Positions 32,433 to 40,883 of a DNA stretch of 59,608 bases are shown one piece after another. Numbering within the stretch: the first letter of the stretch is position 1; the number at the start of each line of letters is the position of its first letter. Both the position numbers and the translations under genes were made by a program. Source of the stretch: Verrucomicrobiota bacterium (GTDB lineage: Bacteria > Verrucomicrobiota > Kiritimatiellia > CAJWTS01); assembly GCA_027623315.1 (NCBI GenBank), contig JAQBYD010000018.1, positions 1 through 59,608 of the forward strand. The letters are read 5' to 3'. The notes under the pieces were generated by a model that saw only the letters and a list, made by a program, of their open reading frames with translations, did not search any database and was not told the origin of the DNA.

Positions 32433-33176
32433 TCACATCACCATACCGCCACACACGCTGACTACCTGTCCTGTCATGTAGGACGATGCGTCGCCTGCTA
32501 GAAATGTCACCGCATGGGCTATATCCCCGGGCGTACCCAGACGCCCCATTGGAATATTGGCCAATGCCTTTTCCCTGGCGTCTTCCGACAGGGCTTCCGT
32601 CATATCCGTCTCGATGAAGCCGGGCGCCACAGCGTTAACACGGATGCCTCGTACGCAAAGCTCTTTGGCCAGCGACTTGGTCATCCCGATCAACCCCGCT
32701 TTCGAGGCCGCATAGTTACACTGTCCGGCATTACCGACAACTCCGACGACGGACGAAATACTTATGATACTTCCTGACCGCTGCTTGATCATCACCCTCG
32801 ACGCTGCCTTCGTAAAGAAAAAGCTTCCACGGAGATTTACGTTGATAACATCGTCCCAGTGGCTCTCGCTCATGCGCGGCAGCAGCGTGTCACGGGTCAC
32901 ACCCGCGTTATTGACTAGAATATCAATCCGGCCGAACTCCTCAAAAACGTGGGCCACGGTGCCGTTAATCGCCTCGGTATCGCCAAGATCAACCGCGTAG
33001 CACTCGACTTTTCGGCCCAATTCGCGAATTGCGGTCGCCGTTTCCTGCAATCCTTGCAGCGATCGCGCGCAGATTGCCATGTCTGCCCCGTTGGCAGCCA
33101 GGTCCAGCGCGATCGCCTTGCCGATGCCGCGTGACGCTCCGGTCACCAATGCCACTTTAGAGTCAAGATCGCCCAA
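32433..33176 (-). CDS. fabG: 3-oxoacyl-ACP reductase
   Basis: A 247-residue classical SDR: VALVTGASRGIGKAIAL (NADP loop), LVNNAGVTRDTLLPRM, SIISISSVVGVVGNAGQCNYAASKAGLIG (S-Y-K catalytic set), RVNAVAPGFIETDMTEAL, and MTGQVVSVCGGMVM at the C-terminus. NADPH-dependent reduction of beta-ketoacyl-ACP. Located between fabD and acpP as in many bacterial fab clusters. Confidence 0.96.
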   Translation of the reverse strand: MGDLDSKVALVTGASRGIGKAIALDLAANGADMAICARSLQGLQETATAIRELGRKVECYAVDLGDTEAINGTVAHVFEEFGRIDILVNNAGVTRDTLLPRMSESHWDDVINVNLRGSFFFTKAASRVMIKQRSGSIISISSVVGVVGNAGQCNYAASKAGLIGMTKSLAKELCVRGIRVNAVAPGFIETDMTEALSEDAREKALANIPMGRLGTPGDIAHAVTFLAGDASSYMTGQVVSVCGGMVM

Positions 33177-33280
33177 TGTCTAGATCCTCGTGATGTTTTT
33201 GCGTTGGTCCGATTGAGCCAGCCCTCTGACCAGCTCGCGCTGTCGGCGCGGCCATGCCGCGCTCCGTCCGGTGCCGGCGG

Positions 33281-34207
33281 TCAGGATTGAATCGCCTCTA
33301 TGGTTTTCTTGAGCGATTCGTGGTCGTGAATGTTATTTAAGCGCCCTGCCCTGTCAATACGCTTTATGAGCCCGGTTAACACCTTGCCCGGGCCGCATTC
33401 CACGTATTCCTCGATACCCAGCGCCGCCAGGGCCTCGATATTGCGCACCCACTGCACGCATCCCGTGATCTGCGCGACGAGATCCCTCCGAATGGAATCG
33501 GGATCACCGTGGGCTGCACCGGTCGCGTTCGACATCACCGGAACGGCCGGCTCCTTCACGTCGATTCCAGCCAATACCTCCTGCATTCGCTCCGCCGCGC
33601 CCTGCATCAACCGGGAGTGATACGCCCCGGCCACATTCAACATCATGGCTTTACGGGCTCCGGCCTCCTGCGCGAGACGCCTCGCGTCCTCAACGGCGCG
33701 CCGGGTGCCGGACAGCACGATCTGTCCGGGCGAATTGATGTTGGCGAACTCGGCGCCGGTCTGCTCGCAGATCGGGACGAGATCCTCGACCTGCAGCGCG
33801 AGGATGCCGACCATGGCTCCCTCTTCCTCGTCGCATGCCTGCTGCATGAAACGTCCACGGGCTTCCAGCGCGCGCAGCGCGTCCTCAAAGGAAAGAGCCC
33901 CGGCCACATGCAGAGCCGTCCATTCACCGAGGCTCAATCCCGCGGCCGCGGCGAAAGCGGGCTGCGGGATATTGGCTTTCAACGCTTCGTAGGCCGCCAC
34001 GCTCATCACGAAGATTCCAGGCTGACAGTGTTGCGTGCGGGTCAGCTCCTCGGCCGGCCCGTGGAAGCAGATTCCGGACAAGCCGTAGCCCAGGATCTCG
34101 TCGGCGCGTTCGAAAACAGCCGCGCTCTCGGGATAGGCATCGGCAAGGTCTCGCCCCATCCCCACGTCCTGGGAGCCCTGACCGGAAAATACGAAGGCGC
34201 GACTCAT
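33281..34207 (-). CDS. fabD: Malonyl-CoA:ACP transacylase
   Basis: A 308-residue acyltransferase: FVFSGQGSQDVGMGRDL, active-site GLSLGEWTALHVAGAL (G-x-S-x-G), QACDEEEGAMVGILAL, SGTRRAVEDARRLAQEAGARKAMMLNVAGAYHSRLM (catalytic His) and YVECGPGKVLTGLIKRI. It loads malonyl onto ACP. A 104-bp gap to fabG contains no gene. Confidence 0.96.
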   Translation of the reverse strand: MSRAFVFSGQGSQDVGMGRDLADAYPESAAVFERADEILGYGLSGICFHGPAEELTRTQHCQPGIFVMSVAAYEALKANIPQPAFAAAAGLSLGEWTALHVAGALSFEDALRALEARGRFMQQACDEEEGAMVGILALQVEDLVPICEQTGAEFANINSPGQIVLSGTRRAVEDARRLAQEAGARKAMMLNVAGAYHSRLMQGAAERMQEVLAGIDVKEPAVPVMSNATGAAHGDPDSIRRDLVAQITGCVQWVRNIEALAALGIEEYVECGPGKVLTGLIKRIDRAGRLNNIHDHESLKKTIEAIQS

Positions 34208-34253
34208 GGGTTATCTCTCGCGTTCAGGAGGGGCACCACCGCCCCTCACCAGG

Positions 34254-35264
34254 CTACCACTCCAGAACGGTTGCGCCCCAGGTAAAACCACCGCCGAACA
34301 CGACAAACAGGACCAGGTCCCCGCTTTCGAGTGAGCCGTCGCGCGCCGCTTCGTCCAGGGCCACCGGCACGGACGCCGCGGACATATTGCCGTAGCGATG
34401 CACGTTCAAATAGAACCGCTCAATCGGCACGTCCAGCCGTTCCGCAATGGCGGTCATGATCCGCATGTTGGCCTGGTGCGGGATGATCCACTTCACATCC
34501 GCGATGGTCAGCCCGCACTTCTCCAGCACGCGCCCGGCAGCGTCACTCATGCAGCGCACGGCTTGCTTGAACACCTCCCGGCCTTCCATCTTCAAGAAAT
34601 GGTCCCCGCGCTGGAGACTCTCGATCGACGGCGGCAACGCGGTCCCGCCTCCCGGAATTCCGAGCAGTCCGGCAAGGGACCCATCGGACCCCATGACGCT
34701 GCCGATGAAACCGCGCTGCCCATCGTCGGCCGGTCGCAAGACCGCCGCCCCCGCCCCGTCGCCGAAGAGCACACAGGTGGCGCGGTCATTCCAATCCAAA
34801 AAAGTGCTCAGCTTCTCGGCGCCGATGACCAGTGCGATCTCGACGTCGCCGGTCGCTATGTATCTCTGGGCGACATCGAGCGCGTACTGAAACCCCGAGC
34901 ACGCGGCCTCAAGATCGAAGCAGAAGGCGTTGGTCGCTCCGATGCGATCCTGCACGATACACGACGTGCTGGGAAACATCATGTCCGGCGTAATGGTAGC
35001 CACCACGATTAATTGCACCTCTTCGGGAGTCACACCGGCCGCCTCAAGCGCCCGCCGCGAGGCATGCGCGGCCAGTTCCGATGTGACCTCGCCGTCCGCC
35101 GCACGGCGACGCTCACGAATGCCGGTGCGCGTCTGGATCCACTCGTCGGTGGTGTCGACGATCTTGGCAAGGTCGTGATTCGTCAGAATCTGCTCGGGCA
35201 GGTACGACCCGGTGCCCGCAATCACGACTTTTCGTATGCCACTAAGTTGTTTGTCTTCCGCCAT
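34254..35264 (-). CDS. fabH: Beta-ketoacyl-ACP synthase III
   Basis: A 336-residue thiolase fold enzyme: GTGSYLPEQILTNHDLAKIVDTTDEWIQTRTGIRERR at the start, CFDLEAACSGFQYALDVAQ with the active Cys, IIPHQANMRIM (catalytic His) and NVHRYGNMSAASVPVALDEAA (catalytic Asn). It starts fatty acid synthesis by joining acetyl-CoA to malonyl-ACP. The 164-bp gap to plsX holds no gene. Confidence 0.96.
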   Translation of the reverse strand: MAEDKQLSGIRKVVIAGTGSYLPEQILTNHDLAKIVDTTDEWIQTRTGIRERRRAADGEVTSELAAHASRRALEAAGVTPEEVQLIVVATITPDMMFPSTSCIVQDRIGATNAFCFDLEAACSGFQYALDVAQRYIATGDVEIALVIGAEKLSTFLDWNDRATCVLFGDGAGAAVLRPADDGQRGFIGSVMGSDGSLAGLLGIPGGGTALPPSIESLQRGDHFLKMEGREVFKQAVRCMSDAAGRVLEKCGLTIADVKWIIPHQANMRIMTAIAERLDVPIERFYLNVHRYGNMSAASVPVALDEAARDGSLESGDLVLFVVFGGGFTWGATVLEW

Positions 35265-35428
35265 GACTGGTTGGGGGGGAGTTTCTCGACGCGCAATTGG
35301 GGGTGGCGATTACATTGATTCCGGCCCGGATTCAACCTGCAAATACTCCAAATCTTCCGAAAACGCCCACTTTGCGGCCTTTGTAGAGTCGGAGATCCGC
35401 CGAAAACGAGCAGGATCCCAGGGCTGCG

Positions 35429-36427
35429 CTATTCCAGGCGCGCGCACTCCTCCACGATGTGGTCGTTCAAGTGATGCCCGATCGAGTCGGCGGCCGTGCG
35501 GATCGCGTGGAAGATGGCCAGCGACGACGACGACCCGTGGCCCAGAATGCACACGCCGCGCGCACCAAGGAGCAGGGCTCCGCCGGTGAGTTCGGGATCC
35601 ATTTTGAGCTTCATTGCCCGAAAAGCGCCCCGCAAAAGCAGCGCGCCCAGTGTCCGTATCGGGGTGCGCCGCACCTCCTGTTTCAACCAGTGCCCGATCG
35701 CGCTCGCGGCGCTCTCGCTGGTCTTCAGGACGATATTGCCGATGAATCCGTCACAGACGACGACGTCGGTCTGCCCCTCAAAAAGATCGTGCCCCTCCAC
35801 ATTTCCGCGGAAATTCAAGTGTGAGCGGCTCAAGGAATGAAAGGCTTCCTTGGTGGCATCGTTTCCCTTCACGTCCTCCTCCCCGATACTCAAGAGCCCA
35901 ACCACGGGTTCGGATCGACCGAGAATATGACGTGAATAGACGCTGCCCATCGCCGCGAACTGCGTCAGCAATTCCGCGTCGCATTCAATGTTGGCGCCGG
36001 CATCGATCAGGACGACAGGACGATCCTGCGTCGGCAGCACGGCGGCGATCGCCGGACGGCCAACACCGTCAAGCGTTCGCAACTTGAGCGTCGCAGCGAC
36101 CACGCAGGCGCCGGTATTGCCCGCCGAGACAACGGCCTCGGCGTCGCCATTCTTGACCATGTCGACCGCACGGCCGATCGAGGAATCCTTCTTGCGCCGC
36201 ACAGCCTGCGCGGGTGGATCATGCATCTCGATCGTCTCGGATGCATGTACGACCTCGATGGAGGCGGGCCGTTTCGGAAACTTCATCAACTCGCGCTCAA
36301 TCAGGTCCTTGTTACCGACGAGACTGAGGCGCTTGATGGAATCGAACCGGGCAGCCGCTTTGACGGCGCCTGCCACGATCTCACGAGGAGCGAAGTCGCC
36401 CCCCATGGCATCCACGGCGATCCGCAT
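35429..36427 (-). CDS. plsX: Phosphate acyltransferase PlsX
   Basis: A 332-residue Rossmann-type enzyme: MRIAVDAMGGDFAPREIVAGAV start, IEMHDPPAQAVRRKKDSSIGRAVDMVKNGDAEAVVSAGNTGA core, VLIDAGANIECDAELLTQFAAMGSVYSRHILG, VGLLSIGEEDVKGND, and GFIGNIVLKTSE. It makes acyl-phosphate from acyl-ACP for PlsY-dependent phospholipid synthesis. Order rpmF-plsX-fabH-fabD-fabG-acpP-fabF is the classical bacterial arrangement. Confidence 0.96.
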   Translation of the reverse strand: MRIAVDAMGGDFAPREIVAGAVKAAARFDSIKRLSLVGNKDLIERELMKFPKRPASIEVVHASETIEMHDPPAQAVRRKKDSSIGRAVDMVKNGDAEAVVSAGNTGACVVAATLKLRTLDGVGRPAIAAVLPTQDRPVVLIDAGANIECDAELLTQFAAMGSVYSRHILGRSEPVVGLLSIGEEDVKGNDATKEAFHSLSRSHLNFRGNVEGHDLFEGQTDVVVCDGFIGNIVLKTSESAASAIGHWLKQEVRRTPIRTLGALLLRGAFRAMKLKMDPELTGGALLLGARGVCILGHGSSSSLAIFHAIRTAADSIGHHLNDHIVEECARLE

Positions 36428-36430
36428 CGG

Positions 36431-36613
36431 CTAATCGGCCTCGATCGTGACGACCTGGCGGCCGCCGTAATACCCGCAGGACGGGCACACACGATGGGGC
36501 CGTGCGGAGGCTCCGCACTCGGCGCAGGTTCCGACCTGCGTCTCGGGATGCGAATGAGACCGCTTGCGCGTTCGCAGTTTACGTTTCGAAGTCTTTCTTT
36601 TAGGTACGGCCAT
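36431..36613 (-). CDS. rpmF: 50S ribosomal protein L32
   Basis: A 60-residue basic protein, MAVPKRKTSKRKLRTRKRSH, followed by zinc-ribbon cysteines CAEC and CPSC (C-x2-C, x8, C-x2-C). ATG 36613 gives the canonical N-terminus; a start ten codons earlier is unlikely. It is 3 bp from plsX and downstream of the DUF177 gene, the usual pairing. Confidence 0.97.
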   Translation of the reverse strand: MAVPKRKTSKRKLRTRKRSHSHPETQVGTCAECGASARPHRVCPSCGYYGGRQVVTIEAD

Positions 36614-36650
36614 GGCTAAAATCCCTGCTTGGGAGTGAAACACCGACGGT

Positions 36651-37112
36651 TCACTCCAACGTAAAGTCCTGCAGTCCGTTCCAGCGGTCGTCTTCCACCG
36701 GCTTGCACTGGCACGACTGATTATTGAGGTTTACCCCACACTGGGCACACAACCCCTTGCAGTTGTCGCTGCAGAGGGGATACGACGGAAAGCCGAGGAC
36801 AATAGCTTCGCGCAGGTCCTCGGTCAAGTCGATTAAGCGGTCCTTTTCGGGGAGCTCGCGAATGAGGTCGAAGTGCCCGTCAAACACGCTGGTAGCAAAG
36901 AATTCCGCGCATCGAGAGCAGCGGCATGCGAGGTCCAGCTCCACACGGCCGCGCGCCAGCAGCTCATCTCCGAGGACCTGGACGGTAAGGTCATAGCGCA
37001 GTCCTTCACGGATTTCCACGCTCTCCTCGCTGGAGAGGTCCATGGCGCCCGGCGGCTCCTGGCCAATAAAACGATCCCCCTCTGGACTCACCTTGGCCAG
37101 GTCAACAATCAT
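36651..37112 (-). CDS. DUF177 (YceD-like) protein upstream of rpmF
   Basis: A 153-residue protein with the DUF177 pattern: beta-rich N-terminus (GLRYDLTVQVLGDELLARGRVELDLACRCSRC), then the conserved acidic segment IDLTEDLREAIVLGFPSYPLCSDNCKGLCAQCGVNLN with a Cys cluster near the C-terminus. In other bacteria and in plants this family links to 23S rRNA accumulation, and its gene precedes rpmF. Cytoplasmic; biochemical role not firmly known. Confidence 0.92.
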   Translation of the reverse strand: MIVDLAKVSPEGDRFIGQEPPGAMDLSSEESVEIREGLRYDLTVQVLGDELLARGRVELDLACRCSRCAEFFATSVFDGHFDLIRELPEKDRLIDLTEDLREAIVLGFPSYPLCSDNCKGLCAQCGVNLNNQSCQCKPVEDDRWNGLQDFTLE

Positions 37113-37115
37113 GCT

Positions 37116-37595
37116 TCACCCCGCACCAAGGCGGTCCAATCGCTGCTGCACGGGACCCGAGACAAAGTCGCTCGTATCTCCCCCCAGTTTCGCGACCTCG
37201 CGAACCAGGCTCGAGCTCAGGTAACCGTACGCCTCGTTTGGCATCAGAAACATAGTTTCGACGTCCGGCGCAAGTTTTCGGTTGGTCAACGCCATCTGAA
37301 ATTCGAACTCAAAATCTGAGTAGGCGCGAATTCCACGGACAATCACGTGGACCCCGCGCTCCCGCGCGTACTTCATCAGCAGACCGTCAAAAGATTCGAT
37401 CTCGACGTTCTCGACCCCAGGGAGTGATTCGCGCGCCATCGCCATGCGCTCGTCGAGCGAAAACATCGTGCTCTTGCCCTCCGTCGCGAAGGCGAGAATC
37501 ACGCGGCTGAAAATCTTCGAAGCACGCTGAACGAGATCAAGATGTCCCAGCGTAATCGGGTCGAATGTTCCAGGATAGATAGCCGTGCCTTGCAT
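37116..37595 (-). CDS. coaD: Phosphopantetheine adenylyltransferase
   Basis: A 159-residue nucleotidyltransferase: AIYPGTFDPITLGHLDLVQRA (T-x-G-H motif), RGVHVIVRGIRAYSDFEFEFQMALTNRKL, ETMFLMPNEAYGYLSSSLVREVAKLGGD (the S-S-x-V-R-E end motif). Makes dephospho-CoA from 4'-phosphopantetheine and ATP, the step that feeds CoA and the ACP prosthetic group used by the neighbouring fab genes. It starts 18 bp after rsmD, its frequent partner. Confidence 0.95.
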   Translation of the reverse strand: MQGTAIYPGTFDPITLGHLDLVQRASKIFSRVILAFATEGKSTMFSLDERMAMARESLPGVENVEIESFDGLLMKYARERGVHVIVRGIRAYSDFEFEFQMALTNRKLAPDVETMFLMPNEAYGYLSSSLVREVAKLGGDTSDFVSGPVQQRLDRLGAG

Positions 37596-37613
37596 GGTGT
37601 CGTCGAAACGATG

Positions 37614-38189
37614 TCAGGGTCGCGCAGATCCGCGTGCATACGTCCAGAGCGCGGCCTCGCCGTATTGCCGTCGGTCGATCAAGTTCCAACCTCCAGTCTC
37701 GTCAGGCGGCGCATCCCTCGCGCGCGTCTCCATGACGAACACGCCATCGGCACGCAAGATAGAATTCAGCCCCGCACCTTGCAAGGCCTTTGTCAGCCAC
37801 GCTGAACCGATGTCGTAAGGCGGATCAGCATAGACGATGTCGTAGACGCCGGATCCGTCGCGGCCGGCGAGGAAACGGGTCGAATCGGAACGAATCACCC
37901 GCGCCGCGCCGGGTGGAAGCCCGTCCACACACAGCGTGCGCACGTTCTGCTCCAGGATGCCGTGCACCGCCCGGTTCTGCTCGACCCAGCACACGGAATC
38001 GCAGCCGCGGCTGCATGCCTCAATCCCCACGGAGCCGGTGCCTGCAAAGAGATCCAGAAAGGCCGCCCCCGGCAATCGCGACGCGATCGAGGAGAAGAAC
38101 GCCTCCCGCACACGGTCCTGCGTCGGGCGCATGCCGGATCGCGGCACGCGCAACTGCCGGCCGCCCAGGACTCCGCCCGTAACCCTCAT
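37614..38189 (-). CDS. rsmD: 16S rRNA (guanine-966-N2)-methyltransferase
   Basis: A 191-residue methyltransferase: MRVTGGVLGGRQLRVPRSGMRPTQDRVREAFFSSI (family start), FLDLFAGTGSVGIEACSRG (SAM motif I) and YDIVYADPPYDIG with the D-P-P-Y catalytic motif for exocyclic amine methylation. It starts 1 bp from the rsmI stop and precedes coaD, the usual rsmD-coaD pair. Confidence 0.95.
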   Translation of the reverse strand: MRVTGGVLGGRQLRVPRSGMRPTQDRVREAFFSSIASRLPGAAFLDLFAGTGSVGIEACSRGCDSVCWVEQNRAVHGILEQNVRTLCVDGLPPGAARVIRSDSTRFLAGRDGSGVYDIVYADPPYDIGSAWLTKALQGAGLNSILRADGVFVMETRARDAPPDETGGWNLIDRRQYGEAALWTYARGSARP

Positions 38190-38190
38190 G

Positions 38191-38877
38191 TCAGCGGGCG
38201 AACTTCGGGTTGTTGCCGGCGATGACGATCGTGACTTCGCCCTTCACGGGCGCCGACGCGAACTGCTCGCTGAGCTCGCCAAGGTACCCGCGCGCGGTTC
38301 GTTCGAACTTCTTGGTCAACTCGGAGCACACCGCGGCGCGGCGATCGCCGAGCACGGAGAGTGCCGACTTCAGGGTGGCGCCCACGCGATACGGTGACTC
38401 GAAAACAATGAGGGTGTGTGGCTGCCCCGCCTCCTCTTCGAAGAACCGGCAACGTGGCCCCGCCTTGCGCGGCGGAAACCCCTTAAACGTGTAGCTTGAG
38501 GTTGACAACCCCGAGAGCAGGAGCGCTACGTGAACCGCACTGGCACCGGGAATGACCTCGATGCTGAACTCCCGCTCGACAGCCATCTGAATCAGGCGAT
38601 AGCCCGGATCACTGATCCCGGGTGTCCCACTATCCGAGCAGAGCGCAACACAACCGCCCTGCTCCAGGCGAGCGGCAATCTTACGCCCGGCCGTCTCTTC
38701 TCGATGCTCGCGATATGACATCAGGCGCGCGCCGGCCGGAATCTCGAAATGGCTTAGCAGGCGGCGCGTACGCCGCGTGTCTTCCGCGGCGATCACGTCC
38801 GCATTGCGCAGGACCTCCAGCGCGCGCGCGCTGATGTCGTCGAGATTCCCGATGGGCGTGGCAACGACGTAGAGCAT
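38191..38877 (-). CDS. rsmI: 16S rRNA (cytidine-1402-2'-O)-methyltransferase
   Basis: A 228-residue tetrapyrrole-methylase fold enzyme: MLYVVATPIGNLDDISARALEVL, VIAAEDTRRTRRLLSHFEI, GCVALCSDSGTPGISDPG, VIPGASAVHVALLLSGL, YTFKGFPPRK, and KGEVTIVIAGNN. It methylates C1402 of 16S rRNA. The ATG at 38877 gives the canonical N-terminus; an ATG eight codons earlier falls within the transposase relic. Confidence 0.95.
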   Translation of the reverse strand: MLYVVATPIGNLDDISARALEVLRNADVIAAEDTRRTRRLLSHFEIPAGARLMSYREHREETAGRKIAARLEQGGCVALCSDSGTPGISDPGYRLIQMAVEREFSIEVIPGASAVHVALLLSGLSTSSYTFKGFPPRKAGPRCRFFEEEAGQPHTLIVFESPYRVGATLKSALSVLGDRRAAVCSELTKKFERTARGYLGELSEQFASAPVKGEVTIVIAGNNPKFAR

Positions 38878-38884
38878 GGCGGCA

Positions 38885-39040
38885 CTATCGGGGCGACCCA
38901 TCTGCAGGTCGACCGACCGCCAACTTCAGGTTCCACAACCGTTTCATGTTGTAAGCCAGCGTCACCAACTCCCCCTCCCTCAGATCGCATGGAAGCGACA
39001 TCGGAGTCCGACGGTCTACCTTTACATATCGTGCGCTCAT
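38885..39040 (-). pseudogene. Internally deleted IS1182-like transposase relic
   Basis: A 51-codon frame whose first part MSARYVKVDRRTPMSLPCDL is the typical N-terminus of IS1182-type DDE transposases (V-D-R-x-T-P-M-L-L-P-P-D-L-R) and whose second part GELVTLAYNMKRLWNLK is the typical C-terminus of the same family. The several hundred residues between are missing, so this is a deletion derivative ending 8 bp before rsmI. A palindrome at 39091-39110 may be part of its terminal region. The 301-bp gap 38878-39178 holds nothing else. Confidence 0.7.
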
Positions 39041-39090
39041 GCAACGCAGTTTATCGCTCCACGCCGTCCGCTGAAAGTTCTTTTCCCAGG

Positions 39091-39110
39091 TTTTCCCTCC
39101 TGAGGGAAAA
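39091..39110. terminator. AT-rich hairpin downstream of serA
   Basis: TTTTCCCT (39091-39098) and AGGGAAAA (39103-39110) form an 8-bp stem with a 4-nt loop, 69 bp beyond the serA stop. Ending in a T run on the minus strand, it fits a rho-independent terminator of serA, though it could equally be the end of the transposon relic beside it. Confidence 0.55.
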
Positions 39111-39178
39111 TCGTAGCTAGGAGGCTGGCGGACACCTTGAGCGGCGATAATCGGAGGGCGGCTAAGTCCGACAGACTC

Positions 39179-40759
39179 CTAGGCCGAGATAGAAACCAGA
39201 AACGCGGACTGCGCCTGGATCTGCATGGCGATCTCGTCGATGAGAGAGGCCTCCGGACAACGATTCACCTTCATCGTCGCCAGGGAGAATCCCGTCTTCG
39301 GATTGTGCGGATTTCGCACGTCTTCAATATTAATCGCGGCATTCGCCAGCGACAGGCCAATCTGGCCAAGCACGCCGGGCCGGTCCTTATAAAGAAAGAA
39401 GACCGTGATCCCATACGGATCCAGGTAGAGACGGTCGAATCCATCGATGCGTGAAACCATGATCCTGCTCTCGGCGACCGTCCCGCGCACGCTCACCGAC
39501 CGCGTTTCCCCGCTCGAGGTCGTGCCCGTCAGATCCAGCGTGATAGAGCTCTCGTAGCCCTTCTTCGAATCGACCTCGCGGGAGATGTAGTCCATCCCGC
39601 GGCGTCTTAACAGCTCGGGTGCCGAGCGGTAGTCCAGGGGCCGGTCCAGCTCGTCCCAGAATCCCTTGACGATCGGAACCAGCAGCCAGTCGGCGTACTC
39701 GTGCAGTGACCCGTAAAAGCTGGTGGCCACGGCCTTGGGGGTGGTGCCCTTGCCCAGCAGCCCGCGACACATTTGCGCAAGCACGTTGGCGAGGCGGCAG
39801 TACGCTTCGTCCAACCCCTGCGGGATCTCACGGTTGACGATGAAGGATGTCACGCCCTGTTCGGTCAGCTCGATCAACTGCTCCGCGGCGCGGCGCGCGG
39901 CGTTGCGATTGGCTTCCACGGTGCTCGCACCAAGGTGCGGCATCATGAGGTCGGCGATATCAGCCACGGATTTCGCACCGGGTTCATCGGCGGCATATAC
40001 ATCGTTGAGAAAGCGTAATCCTTTTTCGCCCTTCGCCCGGCGCAATGCGTCCTCATCAATAATCCCGGCGCGGGCACAATTAATGATGGTGGCACCGGGC
40101 TTCATCTTCGCGAGCAACGCTTCACCGATCAGTCCGTGCGTCTCGTCGTTCTCGGGAATATGCAGGGTGACGTAGTCCGCCTGTTCGAAGACGGCCTCGA
40201 GTTCCATCAGGTCGACGCCGAATTCCTCGGCGCGGGCTGTCGTAACGAGAGGGTCGGCTGCCACGATGCGAACGTCGAATCCCGAGAGTCGGCGTGCGAC
40301 GAGTTGGCCGATGTACCCAAGGCCTACGATACCGATGGTCTTGCCTGTAATTTCACGGCCCAGCAGGCGTTTCTTCTCCCACATCCCCGCGCGCGTCGTC
40401 TGGTCCGCCTCCACGATGTGTCGAGCGTCGGCCAACATGAGGGCGATCACTTCTTCGGCCACCGCGTTGGAATTCGCGGCGGGGGTGTTCATGACATCGA
40501 TCCCCTTGTCGCGCGCATGCCGAACGTCGATCGTGTTGTATCCGGACCCGGCGCGCACGATAATCTGAAGCTTCGGGAATGCGTCGATCACCTCGGCCGT
40601 GACCGCTTCGCTGCGTACGATCAGGGCCTCGACATCCGGATACGTCGCGGCCAGCGTCGCCAGCTCCCCGGAATCCTCCTGCGTGACCACATACCCCTTG
40701 TGTTGCTCGAGGGTTTCCCTGGCGATCGGATCCAGTCGCGTGGCAATCAATACATTCAT
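39179..40759 (-). CDS. serA: D-3-phosphoglycerate dehydrogenase
   Basis: A 526-residue long-form SerA. Substrate/NAD domains include IVRAGSGYNTIDVRHARDKGIDVMNTPAANSNAVAE, GKTIGIVGLGYIGQLVARRL (NAD loop) and YVTLHIPENDETHGLI; then the intervening ASB domain (about 315-445) and a C-terminal ACT domain (DRPGVLGQIGLSLANAAINIEDV) for serine feedback. The start at 40759 yields MNVLIATRLD, the family N-terminus. First step of serine biosynthesis. Single gene. Confidence 0.96.
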   Translation of the reverse strand: MNVLIATRLDPIARETLEQHKGYVVTQEDSGELATLAATYPDVEALIVRSEAVTAEVIDAFPKLQIIVRAGSGYNTIDVRHARDKGIDVMNTPAANSNAVAEEVIALMLADARHIVEADQTTRAGMWEKKRLLGREITGKTIGIVGLGYIGQLVARRLSGFDVRIVAADPLVTTARAEEFGVDLMELEAVFEQADYVTLHIPENDETHGLIGEALLAKMKPGATIINCARAGIIDEDALRRAKGEKGLRFLNDVYAADEPGAKSVADIADLMMPHLGASTVEANRNAARRAAEQLIELTEQGVTSFIVNREIPQGLDEAYCRLANVLAQMCRGLLGKGTTPKAVATSFYGSLHEYADWLLVPIVKGFWDELDRPLDYRSAPELLRRRGMDYISREVDSKKGYESSITLDLTGTTSSGETRSVSVRGTVAESRIMVSRIDGFDRLYLDPYGITVFFLYKDRPGVLGQIGLSLANAAINIEDVRNPHNPKTGFSLATMKVNRCPEASLIDEIAMQIQAQSAFLVSISA

Positions 40760-40883
40760 GATGTCAAATGTCGCACTCCCAATGAAACTATCGCGCCGTG
40801 AGACCATGTCAAGAGTGCGTTCCCGCGATCGCCAGGGCATTCACACTTGACCCTGTGATGGAGCTACCCTAAGGTCCCGAATC

